A stretch of DNA of 64,000 nt, taken from Neptunicoccus cionae. Its GTDB lineage: Bacteria; Pseudomonadota; Alphaproteobacteria; Rhodobacterales; Rhodobacteraceae. Location: positions 186,001-250,000 of the forward strand of contig NZ_BMKA01000001.1 in assembly GCF_014643735.1 (NCBI RefSeq). The letters run 5' to 3'. Both the position numbers and the translations under genes were made by a program. Below the pieces are notes generated by a model. That model was not told the DNA's origin. It did no database searches and saw only the letters and a list, made by a program, of their open reading frames with translations. Below, piece after piece: positions 8,457-18,136 of the stretch (positions are counted from its first letter, which is position 1; each line of letters opens with the position of its first letter).

Positions 8457-10058
8457 TTATTCGACAGGGGTGTTCAAGCTCTCGGCGTTGAAGGCGGCGG
8501 CGATCAGGGCTTTGGCGTAGTCTGTTTTGGGGGCGTCGAAAATCTGGTCACCGGTCCCTGATTCCACAATGTCGCCCTGCCGCATGACCAGCACTTTATG
8601 GCTAAGCGCGCGGACGACTTTCAGGTCATGGCTGATGAACAGGAAGGCCAGCTTGTACTTTTGTTGCAAATCACGCAGCAGGTTTACGATCTGCACCTGC
8701 ACCGTCATGTCGAGCGCGGATGTCGGTTCGTCCAGCACCACAAGGCGGGGCTTCAGAATCATGGCGCGGGCAATGGCGATACGCTGGCGCTGACCGCCGG
8801 AAAATTCGTGCGGGTAACGGTCTATGGTGGCAGGGTCTAGCCCAACCTCAACCATGATGTCCTTCACCATTTGTCGCGTGTCCATGCCGCGGGTGGAGCC
8901 GTGAACGCCAAGGCCCTCGGCCACGATCTGTTCGACGGTCATTCGGGGCGAGAGGGATCCATAGGGGTCCTGAAACACCATCTGCATGTCACGGCGGATG
9001 GGTTGCAGGGCCTTGTTTTTAAGCCCCTGCACGTCGCGTCCCAGGAACACCACCGGACCTTCGGAGGAGATCAGTCGCATCACGCCTAGCGCGAGTGTGG
9101 TCTTGCCCGAACCGCTTTCCCCCACCACGCCAAGGGTTTCGCCTGCGCGGATGGAAAAGCTGGCGTCATTAACCGCTTTGACGTGATCGACCACACGGCG
9201 CATCAGCCCGCGTTTGACGGGAAACCAGACGCGAAAATGTTCGGTGGAGAGGATTTCGGGCGCATCTTCTGGCACCGGATCAGGGGTGCCTGTGGGTTCT
9301 GCGGCCAACAGGGTTTTGGTGTAATCGTGCTGGGGGTTATCAAAAATCTCGGCGGTGGGACCACTTTCAACGATTTTGCCGTGCTGCATCACACAGACCG
9401 TATCGGCGATTTTGCGCACGATGGTCAGGTCGTGGGTGATGAACAGCATCCCCATGCCTTCGGCCTTTTGCACATCTGCCAGCAGGTCAAGGATTTGCGC
9501 CTGTATCGTTACATCCAGCGCGGTAGTCGGTTCGTCCGCGATCAAAAGGTCCGGCCCGTTGGCCAGCGCCATTGCGATCATGACCCTTTGGCGCTGACCG
9601 CCGGACAGGGTGTGGGGGTAATCGTTCAGGCGGGTTTCAGGATTGCGGATGCCAACTTTGTTCAGCAGGTCGAGAATGCGTTCCTGTGCGGCCTTTCCCG
9701 TTAGCCCCTGATGCAGCGCAAGGCTTTCGGAAAGTTGCTTTTCAATGGTGTGCAGCGGGTTGAGCGAGGTCATCGGTTCTTGGAAAATGAAACTGATGTC
9801 ATTGCCCCGCACGCGGCGCAGTGTGGTTTGATCAGCGTTGATCATTTCCGTGCCACGATATGTGACCGAGCCTGAGACATTGGCGCTTTCGGGGAGGAGT
9901 TTCACGCTCGACAAGGCGGTGACGGACTTGCCCGAGCCGCTTTCGCCCACAAGGGCAACGGTCTCGCCCGCGTGGACGGTAAAGCTGACACCCTGCACGG
10001 CTGGGGCGTTGCTGCCAAAGGCGATGGTCAGGTCTTGGACGTTCAGGACTTCGCTCAT
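8457..10058 (-). CDS. yejF: oligopeptide ABC transporter ATPase with two fused nucleotide-binding domains (YejF type)
   Basis: The 533-residue protein holds two complete ABC ATPase domains. The first has Walker A GESGSGKS at 38-45 and LSGGQRQR at 151-158; the second has GESGSGKT at 313-320 and SGGQRQR near 420. Each carries the oligopeptide-transporter C-terminal extension ending in the usual ESG motif. This double-ATPase form is typical of YejF, which powers uptake of peptides and microcin C-like compounds through YejB and YejE. It is last in a four-gene operon and its ATG overlaps the stop of yejE by 4 nt, so the two are probably translationally coupled. Length is normal for the family. Confidence 0.92.
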   Translation of the reverse strand: MSEVLNVQDLTIAFGSNAPAVQGVSFTVHAGETVALVGESGSGKSVTALSSVKLLPESANVSGSVTYRGTEMINADQTTLRRVRGNDISFIFQEPMTSLNPLHTIEKQLSESLALHQGLTGKAAQERILDLLNKVGIRNPETRLNDYPHTLSGGQRQRVMIAMALANGPDLLIADEPTTALDVTIQAQILDLLADVQKAEGMGMLFITHDLTIVRKIADTVCVMQHGKIVESGPTAEIFDNPQHDYTKTLLAAEPTGTPDPVPEDAPEILSTEHFRVWFPVKRGLMRRVVDHVKAVNDASFSIRAGETLGVVGESGSGKTTLALGVMRLISSEGPVVFLGRDVQGLKNKALQPIRRDMQMVFQDPYGSLSPRMTVEQIVAEGLGVHGSTRGMDTRQMVKDIMVEVGLDPATIDRYPHEFSGGQRQRIAIARAMILKPRLVVLDEPTSALDMTVQVQIVNLLRDLQQKYKLAFLFISHDLKVVRALSHKVLVMRQGDIVESGTGDQIFDAPKTDYAKALIAAAFNAESLNTPVE

Positions 10059-11164
10059 TTAAACGTCTTTCGTGGGTCAAATGCGTCGCGCACGCCTTCA
10101 AAGATGAACACCAGAAGGGAAAGCATGATCGAGATGCTGGCAAAGGCGGAAAACGCCAGCCAGGGGGCTTGTAGGTTGTTCTTGGCTTGCAGTGCCAGTT
10201 CGCCGAGCGATGGGTAGGTGGGCGGCAAGCCAAAGCCGAGGAAATCGAGCCCCGTCAACGCGCCAATGGCCCCGGTGACTTGGAAGGGCAGGAAGGTCAG
10301 CGTGGCCACCATCGCGTTTGGCAGCAGGTGGCGGAACATGATCTTCCAGTCAGTGACCCCCAGCGCACGGGCGGCGCGGACGTATTCAAAGTTCCGCGCG
10401 CGCAGGAATTCCGCGCGTACCAGTCCGACCAGTCCCATCCATGAAAACAGGATGATGAGCCCGGTCAGGATGACGAAGTTCATCGTGAATATGGCCGACA
10501 GGATGATGATGACATACAGCATTGGCGTGGAGGACCAGATCTCTAGTATCCGCTGGAAAATCAGATCGACCCAGCCGCCGAAATACCCCATCACAGCGCC
10601 CGCTGCGATGCCGATGGCGGAAGAAACCACCACAACGATCAGCGCGAAAACGGTCGAGATGCGGAAGCCGTAGATCACCCGTGCCAGCACATCGCGGGTC
10701 TGGTCGTCGGTGCCAAGCCAGTGGCGGGCGTCCGGCGCAGAGGGGGCGGTGTCCACATCATAGTTGATCGTGTTGAAGCTGTACTTGATGGGGGCCCAGA
10801 TCAGCCAGCCCTTGTCGATCGGTTCCCCGTTGACGATACCGTCGGCGGCGTCGTCAAAGGTTTCTTCGGGGGTATCGAAACAGGCTTCGAGCCCACCGCT
10901 GCGGATCAGGCAGGGCAGGACTGGGTCCAGATAATCCGCCTCGGTTTCATAGTCACCGCCAAATTTGGTTTCGGGGTAGAATTGGAAAGCCGGGGTGTGC
11001 AGTTCGCCGTGGTAGGACACCAGCAACGGTTTGTCGTTGGCGACCAGCTCTGCGAACAGGCAGATGAAAAAGACCACGCCGAAGATCCATGCGGACCAGA
11101 CCGCGCGGCGGTTGGCGCGGAAATTGGCGATGCGGCGCTGTGCGATGGAGGACTTGAACATCAT
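10055..11164 (-). CDS. yejE: oligopeptide ABC transporter permease (YejE type)
   Basis: A 369-residue inner-membrane permease of the OppC/YejE family. An N-terminal helix follows a basic stretch, then comes a periplasmic region of about 150 residues, then the BPD-transport domain with five helices. The EAA-type cytoplasmic loop is seen as [20 protein letters not shown]. The C-terminus, [14 protein letters not shown], is characteristic of this subfamily. It pairs with YejB to form the channel that YejF energises. The start overlaps the stop of yejB by 4 nt, and the stop overlaps the start of yejF by 4 nt. Confidence 0.92.
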   Translation of the reverse strand: MMFKSSIAQRRIANFRANRRAVWSAWIFGVVFFICLFAELVANDKPLLVSYHGELHTPAFQFYPETKFGGDYETEADYLDPVLPCLIRSGGLEACFDTPEETFDDAADGIVNGEPIDKGWLIWAPIKYSFNTINYDVDTAPSAPDARHWLGTDDQTRDVLARVIYGFRISTVFALIVVVVSSAIGIAAGAVMGYFGGWVDLIFQRILEIWSSTPMLYVIIILSAIFTMNFVILTGLIILFSWMGLVGLVRAEFLRARNFEYVRAARALGVTDWKIMFRHLLPNAMVATLTFLPFQVTGAIGALTGLDFLGFGLPPTYPSLGELALQAKNNLQAPWLAFSAFASISIMLSLLVFIFEGVRDAFDPRKTFK

Positions 11165-12240
11165 GTATTGCGGCTCTCAAAGTCGATGCGCGGGTCCACG
11201 ACCACATACATCAGATCGGAAATCAGCCCGACCAGCAGCCCCATCAATCCAAAGATATAAAGCGTGCCGAAGAACACCGGATAATCGCGGTTGAGCGCGG
11301 CCTCAAAGCCGAGCCGCCCCAGACCGTCGAGTGAGAAGACGATCTCGATAATCAGGGACGATCCGAAGAACACGCCGATAAACGCACCCGGAAATCCTGC
11401 GATAATGATCAGCATGGCGTTGCGAAAGACGTGGCCGTAAAAGACCTTTTGCTCCGTCAACCCTTTGGCCCGCGCGGTCATAACATACTGCTTGTTGATC
11501 TCGTCCAGAAACGAGTTTTTGGTCAGCAATGTCAGTGTGGCAAACGCCCCGATGGTGGAGGCTGTCACGGGCAGAACGATATGCCAGAGGTAATCCATGA
11601 TCTTGGCGTACCAGCCCAACTGGTCGAAATTGTCCGAGGTTAGACCGCGCAGCGGGAACCATTGCACGTAGGACCCACCGGCAAACAGCACCAGCAGCAG
11701 GATCGCGAACAGGAAGCTCGGGATTGCGTAGGCGGCGATGATGATACCCGAGGACCACGTGTCAAAGCGTGATCCGTCCCGAACCGCCTTGCGGATGCCA
11801 AGGGGGATCGAAATCAGATAGGCCAGCAGCGTTGACCACAGACCAAGCGTGATCGACACCGGCATTTTTTCAAGGATCAGGTCGAGCACTTCGATGGAGC
11901 GGAAGTAACTTTCGCCGAAATCGAACTGCGCGTAATTGGCGATCATCTGCAAGAAGCGTTCAAGGGGGGGCTTGTCGAACCCGAACTGGGCTTCCAGTTC
12001 CTTAATGAAATCTTCGGGCAGGCCGCGCGCACCTTGATAGGTGTCATTACCCCCGCCAGTGGCCACTTCTGCGCCGCCGCCGGTGATCCTGTCAGTGGCA
12101 GAGCCTTCCTCGGACAGTTGCGCAAGGATCTGTTCGACCGGACCACCCGGCACGAACTGGATCAGCGTGAAGTTGATCAGCATGATCCCGAGCAGGGTCG
12201 GGATCATCAACAAAAGTCGTCTGAGGATATACGCGCCCAT
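11161..12240 (-). CDS. yejB: oligopeptide ABC transporter permease (YejB type)
   Basis: A 359-residue permease starting [20 protein letters not shown], the standard N-terminus of OppB/YejB proteins, with [17 protein letters not shown] next. A long periplasmic loop (about residues 35-125) precedes the six-helix core. The EAA loop appears as [20 protein letters not shown]. It follows yejA with no gap (the yejA stop ends at 12241, this ATG begins at 12240) and overlaps yejE by 4 nt. It forms the transport channel with YejE. Confidence 0.92.
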   Translation of the reverse strand: MGAYILRRLLLMIPTLLGIMLINFTLIQFVPGGPVEQILAQLSEEGSATDRITGGGAEVATGGGNDTYQGARGLPEDFIKELEAQFGFDKPPLERFLQMIANYAQFDFGESYFRSIEVLDLILEKMPVSITLGLWSTLLAYLISIPLGIRKAVRDGSRFDTWSSGIIIAAYAIPSFLFAILLLVLFAGGSYVQWFPLRGLTSDNFDQLGWYAKIMDYLWHIVLPVTASTIGAFATLTLLTKNSFLDEINKQYVMTARAKGLTEQKVFYGHVFRNAMLIIIAGFPGAFIGVFFGSSLIIEIVFSLDGLGRLGFEAALNRDYPVFFGTLYIFGLMGLLVGLISDLMYVVVDPRIDFESRNT

Positions 12241-14160
12241 TTAACGTAATGCGCCCTGTGCCTTGAGGTCATCCAGCTTCTGCTGGTCCATCCACCATGT
12301 ATCCATCACGCCACGGGCGTAAAAGGGCTTTGTTTCGGGGCGGCCAAAAACATCCCAATAGGCGATGTTATGGGCGGGCTTGAACCAGTTCGGCACCCAG
12401 ATATGCAAGCTGCGCAGCACACGATCGAGCGCGCGAACGGCGGTTTCCATATCCTCGCGGCTTTCGGCCTGTGCGATTTTCACGATCAGCGCATCCACCA
12501 CAGGATTGGACAAGCCCGAGAAGTTGGAGCTGCCCAGCGAATCCGCACCGGTTGTGCCAAAGGTCGTGGCCAGTTCCTCACCGGGGGAGAGAGACATCAC
12601 AAGGCGGCCCGGAATGATGTCAAAGTCGAAATCCTCTTGTCGCTGCTGGTATTGCGCCTGATCAATCATGGAGTATCGCGCATCAATTCCGAGCCGTTTG
12701 AGGTTTTCTACATAGGGATTGATGATGCGCTCAAACGAGGGGCTGTCGTCGAGGATTTCAAGCGACAGAACCTCGCCCTGCGCATTTGTGCGCTTGCCAT
12801 TAACCACTTTCCAGCCAGCGTCATCCAGCAGTTTGCCAGCTGCACGCAGGGCCTTGCGGTCGGCCTGATCTATGCGCGAGATTGCGGGGGTAAAAGGGGG
12901 ATCGGCAAAAATGCTTTCTGGCAGTTGATCGCGGAAAGGCTCCAACAGCGCCAGTTCGGCCCCTTCCAGCGGACCTTCGGCCTGCATGGTGGAATTTTCC
13001 CAGAAAGAATCCGTGCGTTCGTACAGGCCGTAGAACAGGGTTTTGTTCGACCATTCGAAATTGAACACCATGCCGATGGCTTCGCGTACGCGCGGATCGG
13101 CGAATTTTTCCTTACGCATGTTGATCCACAGACCTTGGGTGCCGGTCGGACGGTTGTCTGGGATGCTATCGCGGATCACCCACCCTTTATCGAGCGCGGG
13201 GAAGTCATAGCCGGTGGCCCATATTTTGGAGAAGAATTCTTCGTGGAACAGAAACGCGCCCGCCTTGAAGGCTTCAAAGGCAACAGTGCGGTCGGTGAAA
13301 TATTCGTAGCGGTAGCAGTCAAAGTTGCCGGTACCGCGATTGTGGGGCAGGTCTTTGGCCCAGTAATCTGGGTTCTTGCAATAACTTATGGATTTGCCCG
13401 GTTTGATATCTTTGGCAGTATAACCGCCGGAAGTTACCGGAACCTCTATCGTGCTTTCGCCAAAATCCCGATCCGCATAGTAATGTTCTGCAAGAATAGA
13501 CAGGCCACCTGCAACGCTTGGCAGATCGCGGGTGTTGGCATTTTCGCGGAAGGTGAATTTGACGCGGTGGGGGGACAGGGCCTCTACGGTTTCGATGTCC
13601 TTGTAGATGATCTTGTAAACGGGGTGGCCTTTTTCCATCAGGATATTGAAGGAAAACACGACATCATCAGCGGTGATCGGTTCGCCGTCAGAAAATCGGG
13701 CTTCGGGGCGCATGTTGAAAATTACCCAACTGCGATCCTCGGGGTATTCCAGCGTTTCCGCCACATAGCCATAGGCGCTGTCGGGTTCGTCGCTCGATCC
13801 GACAAGCAGACTGTCGTACATCAGACCCAGCCCCTGAGCCGGTTCGCCCTTCAGAATAAACGGGTTGAGGCTGTCATATGTTCCTGAAGCACCCGTGCCG
13901 AGGAGGGAAATAGTGCCCCCTTGCGGTGCGTCTGGGTTCACGTAATCCCAATGGTCAAAATCCGCAGGATATTTCAATTCTCCGAAGGTAGAGATGCCGT
14001 GGGATTTGATCACATTCTCTGCGCTGTCATCCTGCGCCAGTGTGTAGGTCGCCCAAAAGACCAGCGTAAGAAATCCGAAACTGGCCAGCATGAACTGGGC
14101 TGCCTTCGTGATCCGTTGCGACTGCGTTGCGGCGCGTGCCGGTCCCCGCGATTTTTCCAT
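12241..14160 (-). CDS. yejA: extracellular oligopeptide-binding protein (YejA type)
   Basis: A family 5 solute-binding protein of about 639 residues. The ATG at 14160 is chosen over the one at 14184 because GAGG lies 8 nt upstream. After a basic N-region a hydrophobic helix (ASFGFLTLVFWATYTLAQ) forms a signal peptide. The mature part starts with the family's conserved region (FGELKYPADFDHWDYVNPDA then PQGG). The protein delivers short peptides to YejBE. It is the first gene of the yej operon, which reads leftwards to yejF. Confidence 0.92.
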   Translation of the reverse strand: MEKSRGPARAATQSQRITKAAQFMLASFGFLTLVFWATYTLAQDDSAENVIKSHGISTFGELKYPADFDHWDYVNPDAPQGGTISLLGTGASGTYDSLNPFILKGEPAQGLGLMYDSLLVGSSDEPDSAYGYVAETLEYPEDRSWVIFNMRPEARFSDGEPITADDVVFSFNILMEKGHPVYKIIYKDIETVEALSPHRVKFTFRENANTRDLPSVAGGLSILAEHYYADRDFGESTIEVPVTSGGYTAKDIKPGKSISYCKNPDYWAKDLPHNRGTGNFDCYRYEYFTDRTVAFEAFKAGAFLFHEEFFSKIWATGYDFPALDKGWVIRDSIPDNRPTGTQGLWINMRKEKFADPRVREAIGMVFNFEWSNKTLFYGLYERTDSFWENSTMQAEGPLEGAELALLEPFRDQLPESIFADPPFTPAISRIDQADRKALRAAGKLLDDAGWKVVNGKRTNAQGEVLSLEILDDSPSFERIINPYVENLKRLGIDARYSMIDQAQYQQRQEDFDFDIIPGRLVMSLSPGEELATTFGTTGADSLGSSNFSGLSNPVVDALIVKIAQAESREDMETAVRALDRVLRSLHIWVPNWFKPAHNIAYWDVFGRPETKPFYARGVMDTWWMDQQKLDDLKAQGALR

Positions 14161-14308
14161 CTTTTCAACCTCACTGTAGGGCACTTGTGAACGTGCTTTA
14201 CCACAGTAAATAGGTATTATCCCTGTCAGGTAAACAGCTACGCGCGATACTGTGTGAAAATGTTATGAAACCCGTGCGAAAAATCGCCGGAGGCCGTGCC
14301 AAAACGAA

Positions 14309-14338
14309 AAAAGGCCACCCCGTAGGGCGGCCTTTGAT
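14309..14338 (-). terminator. rho-independent terminator of the cytochrome c gene
   Basis: On the minus strand GGCCGCCC pairs with GGGUGGCC (one G-U) around a UACG tetraloop, followed by six T. It lies 18 nt after the stop of the cytochrome gene and is the clearest intrinsic terminator of the window. Confidence 0.85.
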
Positions 14339-14355
14339 ACCGGAATTCGTAATAT

Positions 14356-14874
14356 TTACTGAAGTGTCTGAAGATAGGAGATCAGGTTCGCGCGGTCTTT
14401 TGGCTTTTTCAGACCGGCAAAGCTCATCTTTGTACCGCTCATGTAACCGGATGGTTTGGTCAGGAACCCGTCGAGGTTTTCCACAGTCCAGTCGCCGCCG
14501 AAAGAAGCCATTGCGTCAGAGTATTGGAAGCCGTCCATGCCGCCGATCGGACGACCAACAACGGCGTGCAGGGTCGGGCCCGTGCCGTTGGCGCCAGGTT
14601 CAATCTTGTGACAGGCTTTACACTTAGAGAAGACTTTTTCGCCTTTGCCCGCATCCGCGGCTGCCATCATCTCTTCGAGAGAGATTTCAGGTTCGTCGCT
14701 GCCCGAATCAGAGGCTTCGGCCACTTCGATCGGGTATCCCGATGTGTGCTCTTCGTCACCGTGGCCGGTTGCGCCCACGTGATAAAGGGTCTCGCCTGCC
14801 CAGCCTAAAAGAAGAAAGACGAGCAAAGCACCACATGCGCCGCCCACAATCTTGGTTGTTTCCATTGTGTCCAT
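14356..14874 (-). CDS. cycM: membrane-anchored class I cytochrome c (CycM/c552/cy type)
   Basis: From the ATG at 14874 (AGGTAG upstream) the protein has 172 residues; an upstream ATG at 14916 would add 14 residues with no membrane character. Residues 8-26 form an uncleaved anchor. An acidic linker (about 40-70) follows, then a cytochrome domain with the haem motif C85-K-A-C88-H89 and a likely axial Met150 in SGTKMSF. Proteins of this form carry electrons from the bc1 complex to terminal oxidases in Paracoccus and Rhodobacter while staying tethered to the membrane. The gene stands alone, divergent from pheA, and has its own terminator. Confidence 0.88.
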   Translation of the reverse strand: MDTMETTKIVGGACGALLVFLLLGWAGETLYHVGATGHGDEEHTSGYPIEVAEASDSGSDEPEISLEEMMAAADAGKGEKVFSKCKACHKIEPGANGTGPTLHAVVGRPIGGMDGFQYSDAMASFGGDWTVENLDGFLTKPSGYMSGTKMSFAGLKKPKDRANLISYLQTLQ

Positions 14875-15027
14875 GGTTCTACCTACCTTGAGGAGCGGGA
14901 CGGGAATCCCGCACATTCTTTTCCGCGCTCGTTCTAGCGCCTTCCCCTCACCAGTTGCAAGGTGTACAAGCCGCGACGAAACGCCCTTTGGCCGGAAAAG
15001 TTACGCTTTTTAGGGAGCAAATGCAAA

Positions 15028-15882
15028 ATGATACGAAAAGTAGGCAAAATTGCCTTTCAAGGAGAACTCGGGGCTTACTCCCATCAGGCCTGTCAGGCGG
15101 TTTATCCGGATGCAGAGGTTATTGCGTGTAAAACCTTTGAAAGTGCGATTGCGACTGTCAAACGGGGCGAAGCGGATATTGCCATGCTGCCGGTGGAAAA
15201 TTCCACCTACGGGCGGGTGGCGGATATCCACTATCTGCTGCCGGAAAGTGGCCTGCATATTATCGGTGAACATTTTGAGCGGGTGCACATCAACCTGATG
15301 GGCGTTCCCGGTGCAACGCTGGAGGAGGTAAAATCCGCCAAGAGCCATACGGTATTGTTGGGTCAGTGCCGCAAGTTTCTGAAAGAACACTCCCTTCTGC
15401 CGGTAACTGGGGCGGATACTGCGGGATCAGCGCAAGAGATTGCGGCAAAAGGGGATAAAACCCAAGCCGCGCTGGCGGGGGATCTGGCGGGAGAGATTTA
15501 CGGGCTGGAGGTTCTGGCCCATCACATTGAGGACAACCAGAACAACACCACGCGTTTTCTGGTAATGTCACCAGAGCCGGTGAACACGCCCCAATCCGAC
15601 AAGGAACTGATCACCACTTTTGTGTTCCGCGTCCGCAACATTCCCGCCGCGCTATACAAGGCGATGGGCGGGTTTGCCACAAATGGTGTGAATATGGTGA
15701 AGCTGGAAAGCTATATGATAGGCGGATCTTTCACGGCGACGCAATTTTATGCGGATATCGTCGGGCATCCCGATGATGCCCCTGTGCGCCGTGCGCTGGA
15801 TGAGTTGGAGTACTTCACCACACACCTCGAAATTCTTGGTGTGTATGAGGCAGACCGCTCCCGCGGGGTGCCTCTTGGCTAG
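15028..15882 (+). CDS. pheA: prephenate dehydratase
   Basis: 284 residues from the ATG at 15028, which has AGGGAG 10 nt upstream; the frame extends to 14962 but that part is not conserved in character. The protein starts KIAFQGELGAYSHQACQ, the usual first strand of the dehydratase domain. It contains the catalytic TTRF motif (NNTTRFLVM) and ends with a regulatory ACT domain (from about TTFVFRVRNIPAALYKAM, with the KLES phenylalanine-binding motif). It converts prephenate to phenylpyruvate in phenylalanine synthesis and is probably feedback-inhibited by phenylalanine. It is the monofunctional form, without chorismate mutase. Confidence 0.95.
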   Translation: MIRKVGKIAFQGELGAYSHQACQAVYPDAEVIACKTFESAIATVKRGEADIAMLPVENSTYGRVADIHYLLPESGLHIIGEHFERVHINLMGVPGATLEEVKSAKSHTVLLGQCRKFLKEHSLLPVTGADTAGSAQEIAAKGDKTQAALAGDLAGEIYGLEVLAHHIEDNQNNTTRFLVMSPEPVNTPQSDKELITTFVFRVRNIPAALYKAMGGFATNGVNMVKLESYMIGGSFTATQFYADIVGHPDDAPVRRALDELEYFTTHLEILGVYEADRSRGVPLG

Positions 15883-15888
15883 GCAGGT

Positions 15889-16359
15889 TTAGCGCCGCGC
15901 AGCGTTGTAGTTGTTTTCGATGTAATTCGCATAAGTCCAGAACCGGTGGTTAAACTTCCGGTTCATGCTGTTCTTCGCCAGCTTTGCCGATTGCAGGATC
16001 AGCCGTGCCGAGATGCTTTTGGGTTTCAGAACGGTGGTGGCTTTGATCCGCGATTGTTTGCGGGTCAGGGCCATCGCTTCCATTGTGACATTGGCCTCGA
16101 TCCCCGAAGCAACCACCATGAATTTTAACAGGTTATCGGGGCGGAACTCTGTCAGTTCGATTTCAAAGTTGCGGTGCTTGCCGCGAAAATCGCCTTGAAT
16201 GTTCCAGCACATGCCCACGCCTTTTTGCGCCAGATCATCCGTGCGTTGCACTTCGGCGCCCACCCGCATCGCATAGGATTCGTAGCTTTCGAAATCGGAA
16301 AGCTGTGCAAACACAAAGTCGAGCGGTGCATTTACATCTTGGACACTGGAAAACTGCAT
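15889..16359 (-). CDS. SRPBCC-family (polyketide cyclase/START-like) protein
   Basis: 156 residues with the pattern of a helix-grip fold: MQFSSVQDVNAPLDFVFAQL at the start, a central beta-rich region (FEIELTEFRPDNLLKFMV), and a long C-terminal helix. Proteins like this are common in Rhodobacterales and mostly uncharacterised; they bind hydrophobic ligands. It lies 49 nt after nudC on the same strand and may be co-transcribed with it. It converges on pheA with only 6 nt between the stops. Confidence 0.75.
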   Translation of the reverse strand: MQFSSVQDVNAPLDFVFAQLSDFESYESYAMRVGAEVQRTDDLAQKGVGMCWNIQGDFRGKHRNFEIELTEFRPDNLLKFMVVASGIEANVTMEAMALTRKQSRIKATTVLKPKSISARLILQSAKLAKNSMNRKFNHRFWTYANYIENNYNAARR

Positions 16360-16408
16360 GGGGTTCTGCCTGTTACTTGTTTTTGCCGGTTAAGGGAATC
16401 GATCCGCG

Positions 16409-17371
16409 TCAATCTAATGTGTCGGACAACCAGTTGTGAATTAAAAAATGGGCGATAGAGCCCTTACGCGCCGGTCTAAGCTGCGGATTGTCCGAGTGTG
16501 TTGCTGCAAAGACCTCTTCGCGGGTGAACCAGCGGGCGTCTTCTATCTCTTTGGGATCAATAACGATTTCGGTGTTTTCCGCTTCTCCTGCGCAGCCGAT
16601 CATCAGGCTGGACGGGAAGGGCCAGGGCTGTGACGACAGGTAGCGCACCCGGTTCAGCCGGATGCCACTTTCTTCAAAAACTTCGCGCCGTGCCGCGGCC
16701 TCCATCGTTTCGCCCGGCTCCATAAATCCGGCGAGAAGGGAATACATGCCATCGGGCCAACCATGGGACCGCCCCATCAGAACCGAATTGCCTTTGGTGG
16801 CCAGAACGATCACCACCGGATCGGTGCGGGGGAAGTGGCTGGCCTTGCAGGTAGGGCAGTCTCGCTGCCAACCAGCCTGTGCCAGTTCGGATTTGGCCCC
16901 GCATTTGGCGCAGTGGTTGTGATGCCGGTGCCATTCAAACATGCCCCGCGCGGTGGCGGCCAGTTCGGCGTCCCGTGGCGTCATTTTTGCCATGATTCCC
17001 CGCAGTTCGGAAAACACCTGCGTTTTCTCAAAGCCGGGGTAGAGATTTTGCGAGGGGTCAAAGAAATTCGATAGGGCGGCAGCATCCAGCGCGGGGTCCT
17101 CCCACGGGGAAATGTCATGGGCAAAGACCGCCTTGCCGTCTTCTTCAATCCCTAGATAAATCGCGGGGTCCGTGGCCTCGGACAGAACCTGATGATCAGG
17201 GGAGATCCGCATCAACGCCTTGGTTTCATAGTCAAATAGCGGCTTTCCACGCCAAAGCGCGATGGCGTGTCCGGCCTTGCGCAGTTCTTCAAGCTTCGCC
17301 GCATCGCCGCGATGTTGTGCGGCGCGGTCCAGTCCCGAGCCGCCGAAAGTCACCTGTTCCGCATTCAACAT
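16409..17371 (-). CDS. nudC: NAD(+)/NADH pyrophosphatase
   Basis: About 320 residues from the ATG at 17371. The frame is open to 17527, but that extension runs through the 4.5S SRP RNA gene, so the short start is right; AAGGAA lies upstream. The N-terminal domain is followed by a zinc ribbon (HCAKCGAKSEL and DCPTCKASHFPR, four Cys). After it comes the Nudix box, GFMEPGETMEAAARREVFEE, with the SQPWPFPSS motif downstream that marks NADH pyrophosphatases. The enzyme hydrolyses NADH to NMNH and AMP, and in other bacteria removes NAD caps from RNA. Confidence 0.92.
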   Translation of the reverse strand: MLNAEQVTFGGSGLDRAAQHRGDAAKLEELRKAGHAIALWRGKPLFDYETKALMRISPDHQVLSEATDPAIYLGIEEDGKAVFAHDISPWEDPALDAAALSNFFDPSQNLYPGFEKTQVFSELRGIMAKMTPRDAELAATARGMFEWHRHHNHCAKCGAKSELAQAGWQRDCPTCKASHFPRTDPVVIVLATKGNSVLMGRSHGWPDGMYSLLAGFMEPGETMEAAARREVFEESGIRLNRVRYLSSQPWPFPSSLMIGCAGEAENTEIVIDPKEIEDARWFTREEVFAATHSDNPQLRPARKGSIAHFLIHNWLSDTLD

Positions 17372-17470
17372 TTTATCGTCAATTCCTTGTTTGGCCGTTT
17401 TGTGGCACGCCAGACAAAGGGTTGCAATCGTGACCTTGGCAAATCGGACAGAAGACCCTATATACCCGAT

Positions 17471-17567
17471 TGAGAGGCTGGCGCGGGCAAGCGCCTTGCT
17501 AACTCGGCCAGGTCCGGAAGGAAGCAACCGTAACGAGTCCCGTTTGGGTCGCTGTCCAGTCTCTCAC
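17471..17567 (+). ncRNA. ffs: 4.5S signal recognition particle RNA
   Basis: The universally conserved tip CAGGTCCGGAAGGAAGCA lies at 17509-17526. GAGAGGCTGG (17472-17481) pairs with CCAGTCTCTC (17556-17565) with one G-U, closing a ~97-nt rod. This is the small bacterial SRP RNA that binds Ffh and its receptor during co-translational membrane targeting. It is transcribed opposite to nudC, just upstream of that gene's true start. Confidence 0.95.
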
Positions 17568-17585
17568 TTCCAATACATCAACGCT

Positions 17586-18083
17586 TTATGGTTCCTGCAC
17601 GGCACCCGCTGCGGCCCAATCCCGTTGTTTGGTGTTCTCAACAGCCCCGTGTCGCACTGCGCGGATTTTCGTCAGGGCCGTATCCGCAGGTTCGCCCAGT
17701 TCGACCATCAGACGCATCACCATCATACCGGACCGCCCGCGACCGCCAAAACAATGGGACAGGACTTTGCCACCGTTTTGCAAAATTCCCCGCGCCGTGC
17801 GGGACGCTTCGGTCCATTTTTCTTCTGTGTTGCCTTTGGGCACCCCGAAATCCGCGATGGGCAGGTGAATCCACTGCACGTCCGCTTCGGCCAGACGGTC
17901 GGGCAGGTCTGCGGCCCCTGCGCGGTCCATTTCCGCCTTTGTTGTCATGGTCAGCACAAGGTCGGGGTTCCAGCGCAGCAGTGCGATCATATCCGCGTCC
18001 ATCCGGCCACCGCGTCCGGGAAGGGGGGAAATGCCCAGCGTTCCGCTGGAAAGGGGGATCGGGTATATGGTGAAGTCTGGCAT
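17586..18083 (-). CDS. protein tyrosine / dual-specificity phosphatase-like protein
   Basis: 165 residues with the signature HCFGGRGRSG, i.e. C111-x5-R117 followed by Ser, the phosphate loop of cysteine phosphatases. Asp78 in LPIADFG is a candidate general acid. The protein is small and appears cytoplasmic, with no signal peptide. Related alphaproteobacterial genes are annotated as protein phosphatases, but the substrate is unknown. It is divergent from dnaX with 53 nt between, and its 3' end abuts the SRP RNA gene. Confidence 0.8.
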   Translation of the reverse strand: MPDFTIYPIPLSSGTLGISPLPGRGGRMDADMIALLRWNPDLVLTMTTKAEMDRAGAADLPDRLAEADVQWIHLPIADFGVPKGNTEEKWTEASRTARGILQNGGKVLSHCFGGRGRSGMMVMRLMVELGEPADTALTKIRAVRHGAVENTKQRDWAAAGAVQEP

Positions 18084-18136
18084 GATGCTTTAGGGTTTTG
18101 TAAGGGATACGAATCTAACGTGGTACAGGGTAGATC

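Noticed and set aside
12370-13887. 505-codon plus-strand frame opposite yejA
   Set aside because: It lies wholly inside the well-supported yejA gene on the other strand and shows no domain character; long antisense frames are expected in GC-rich genes.
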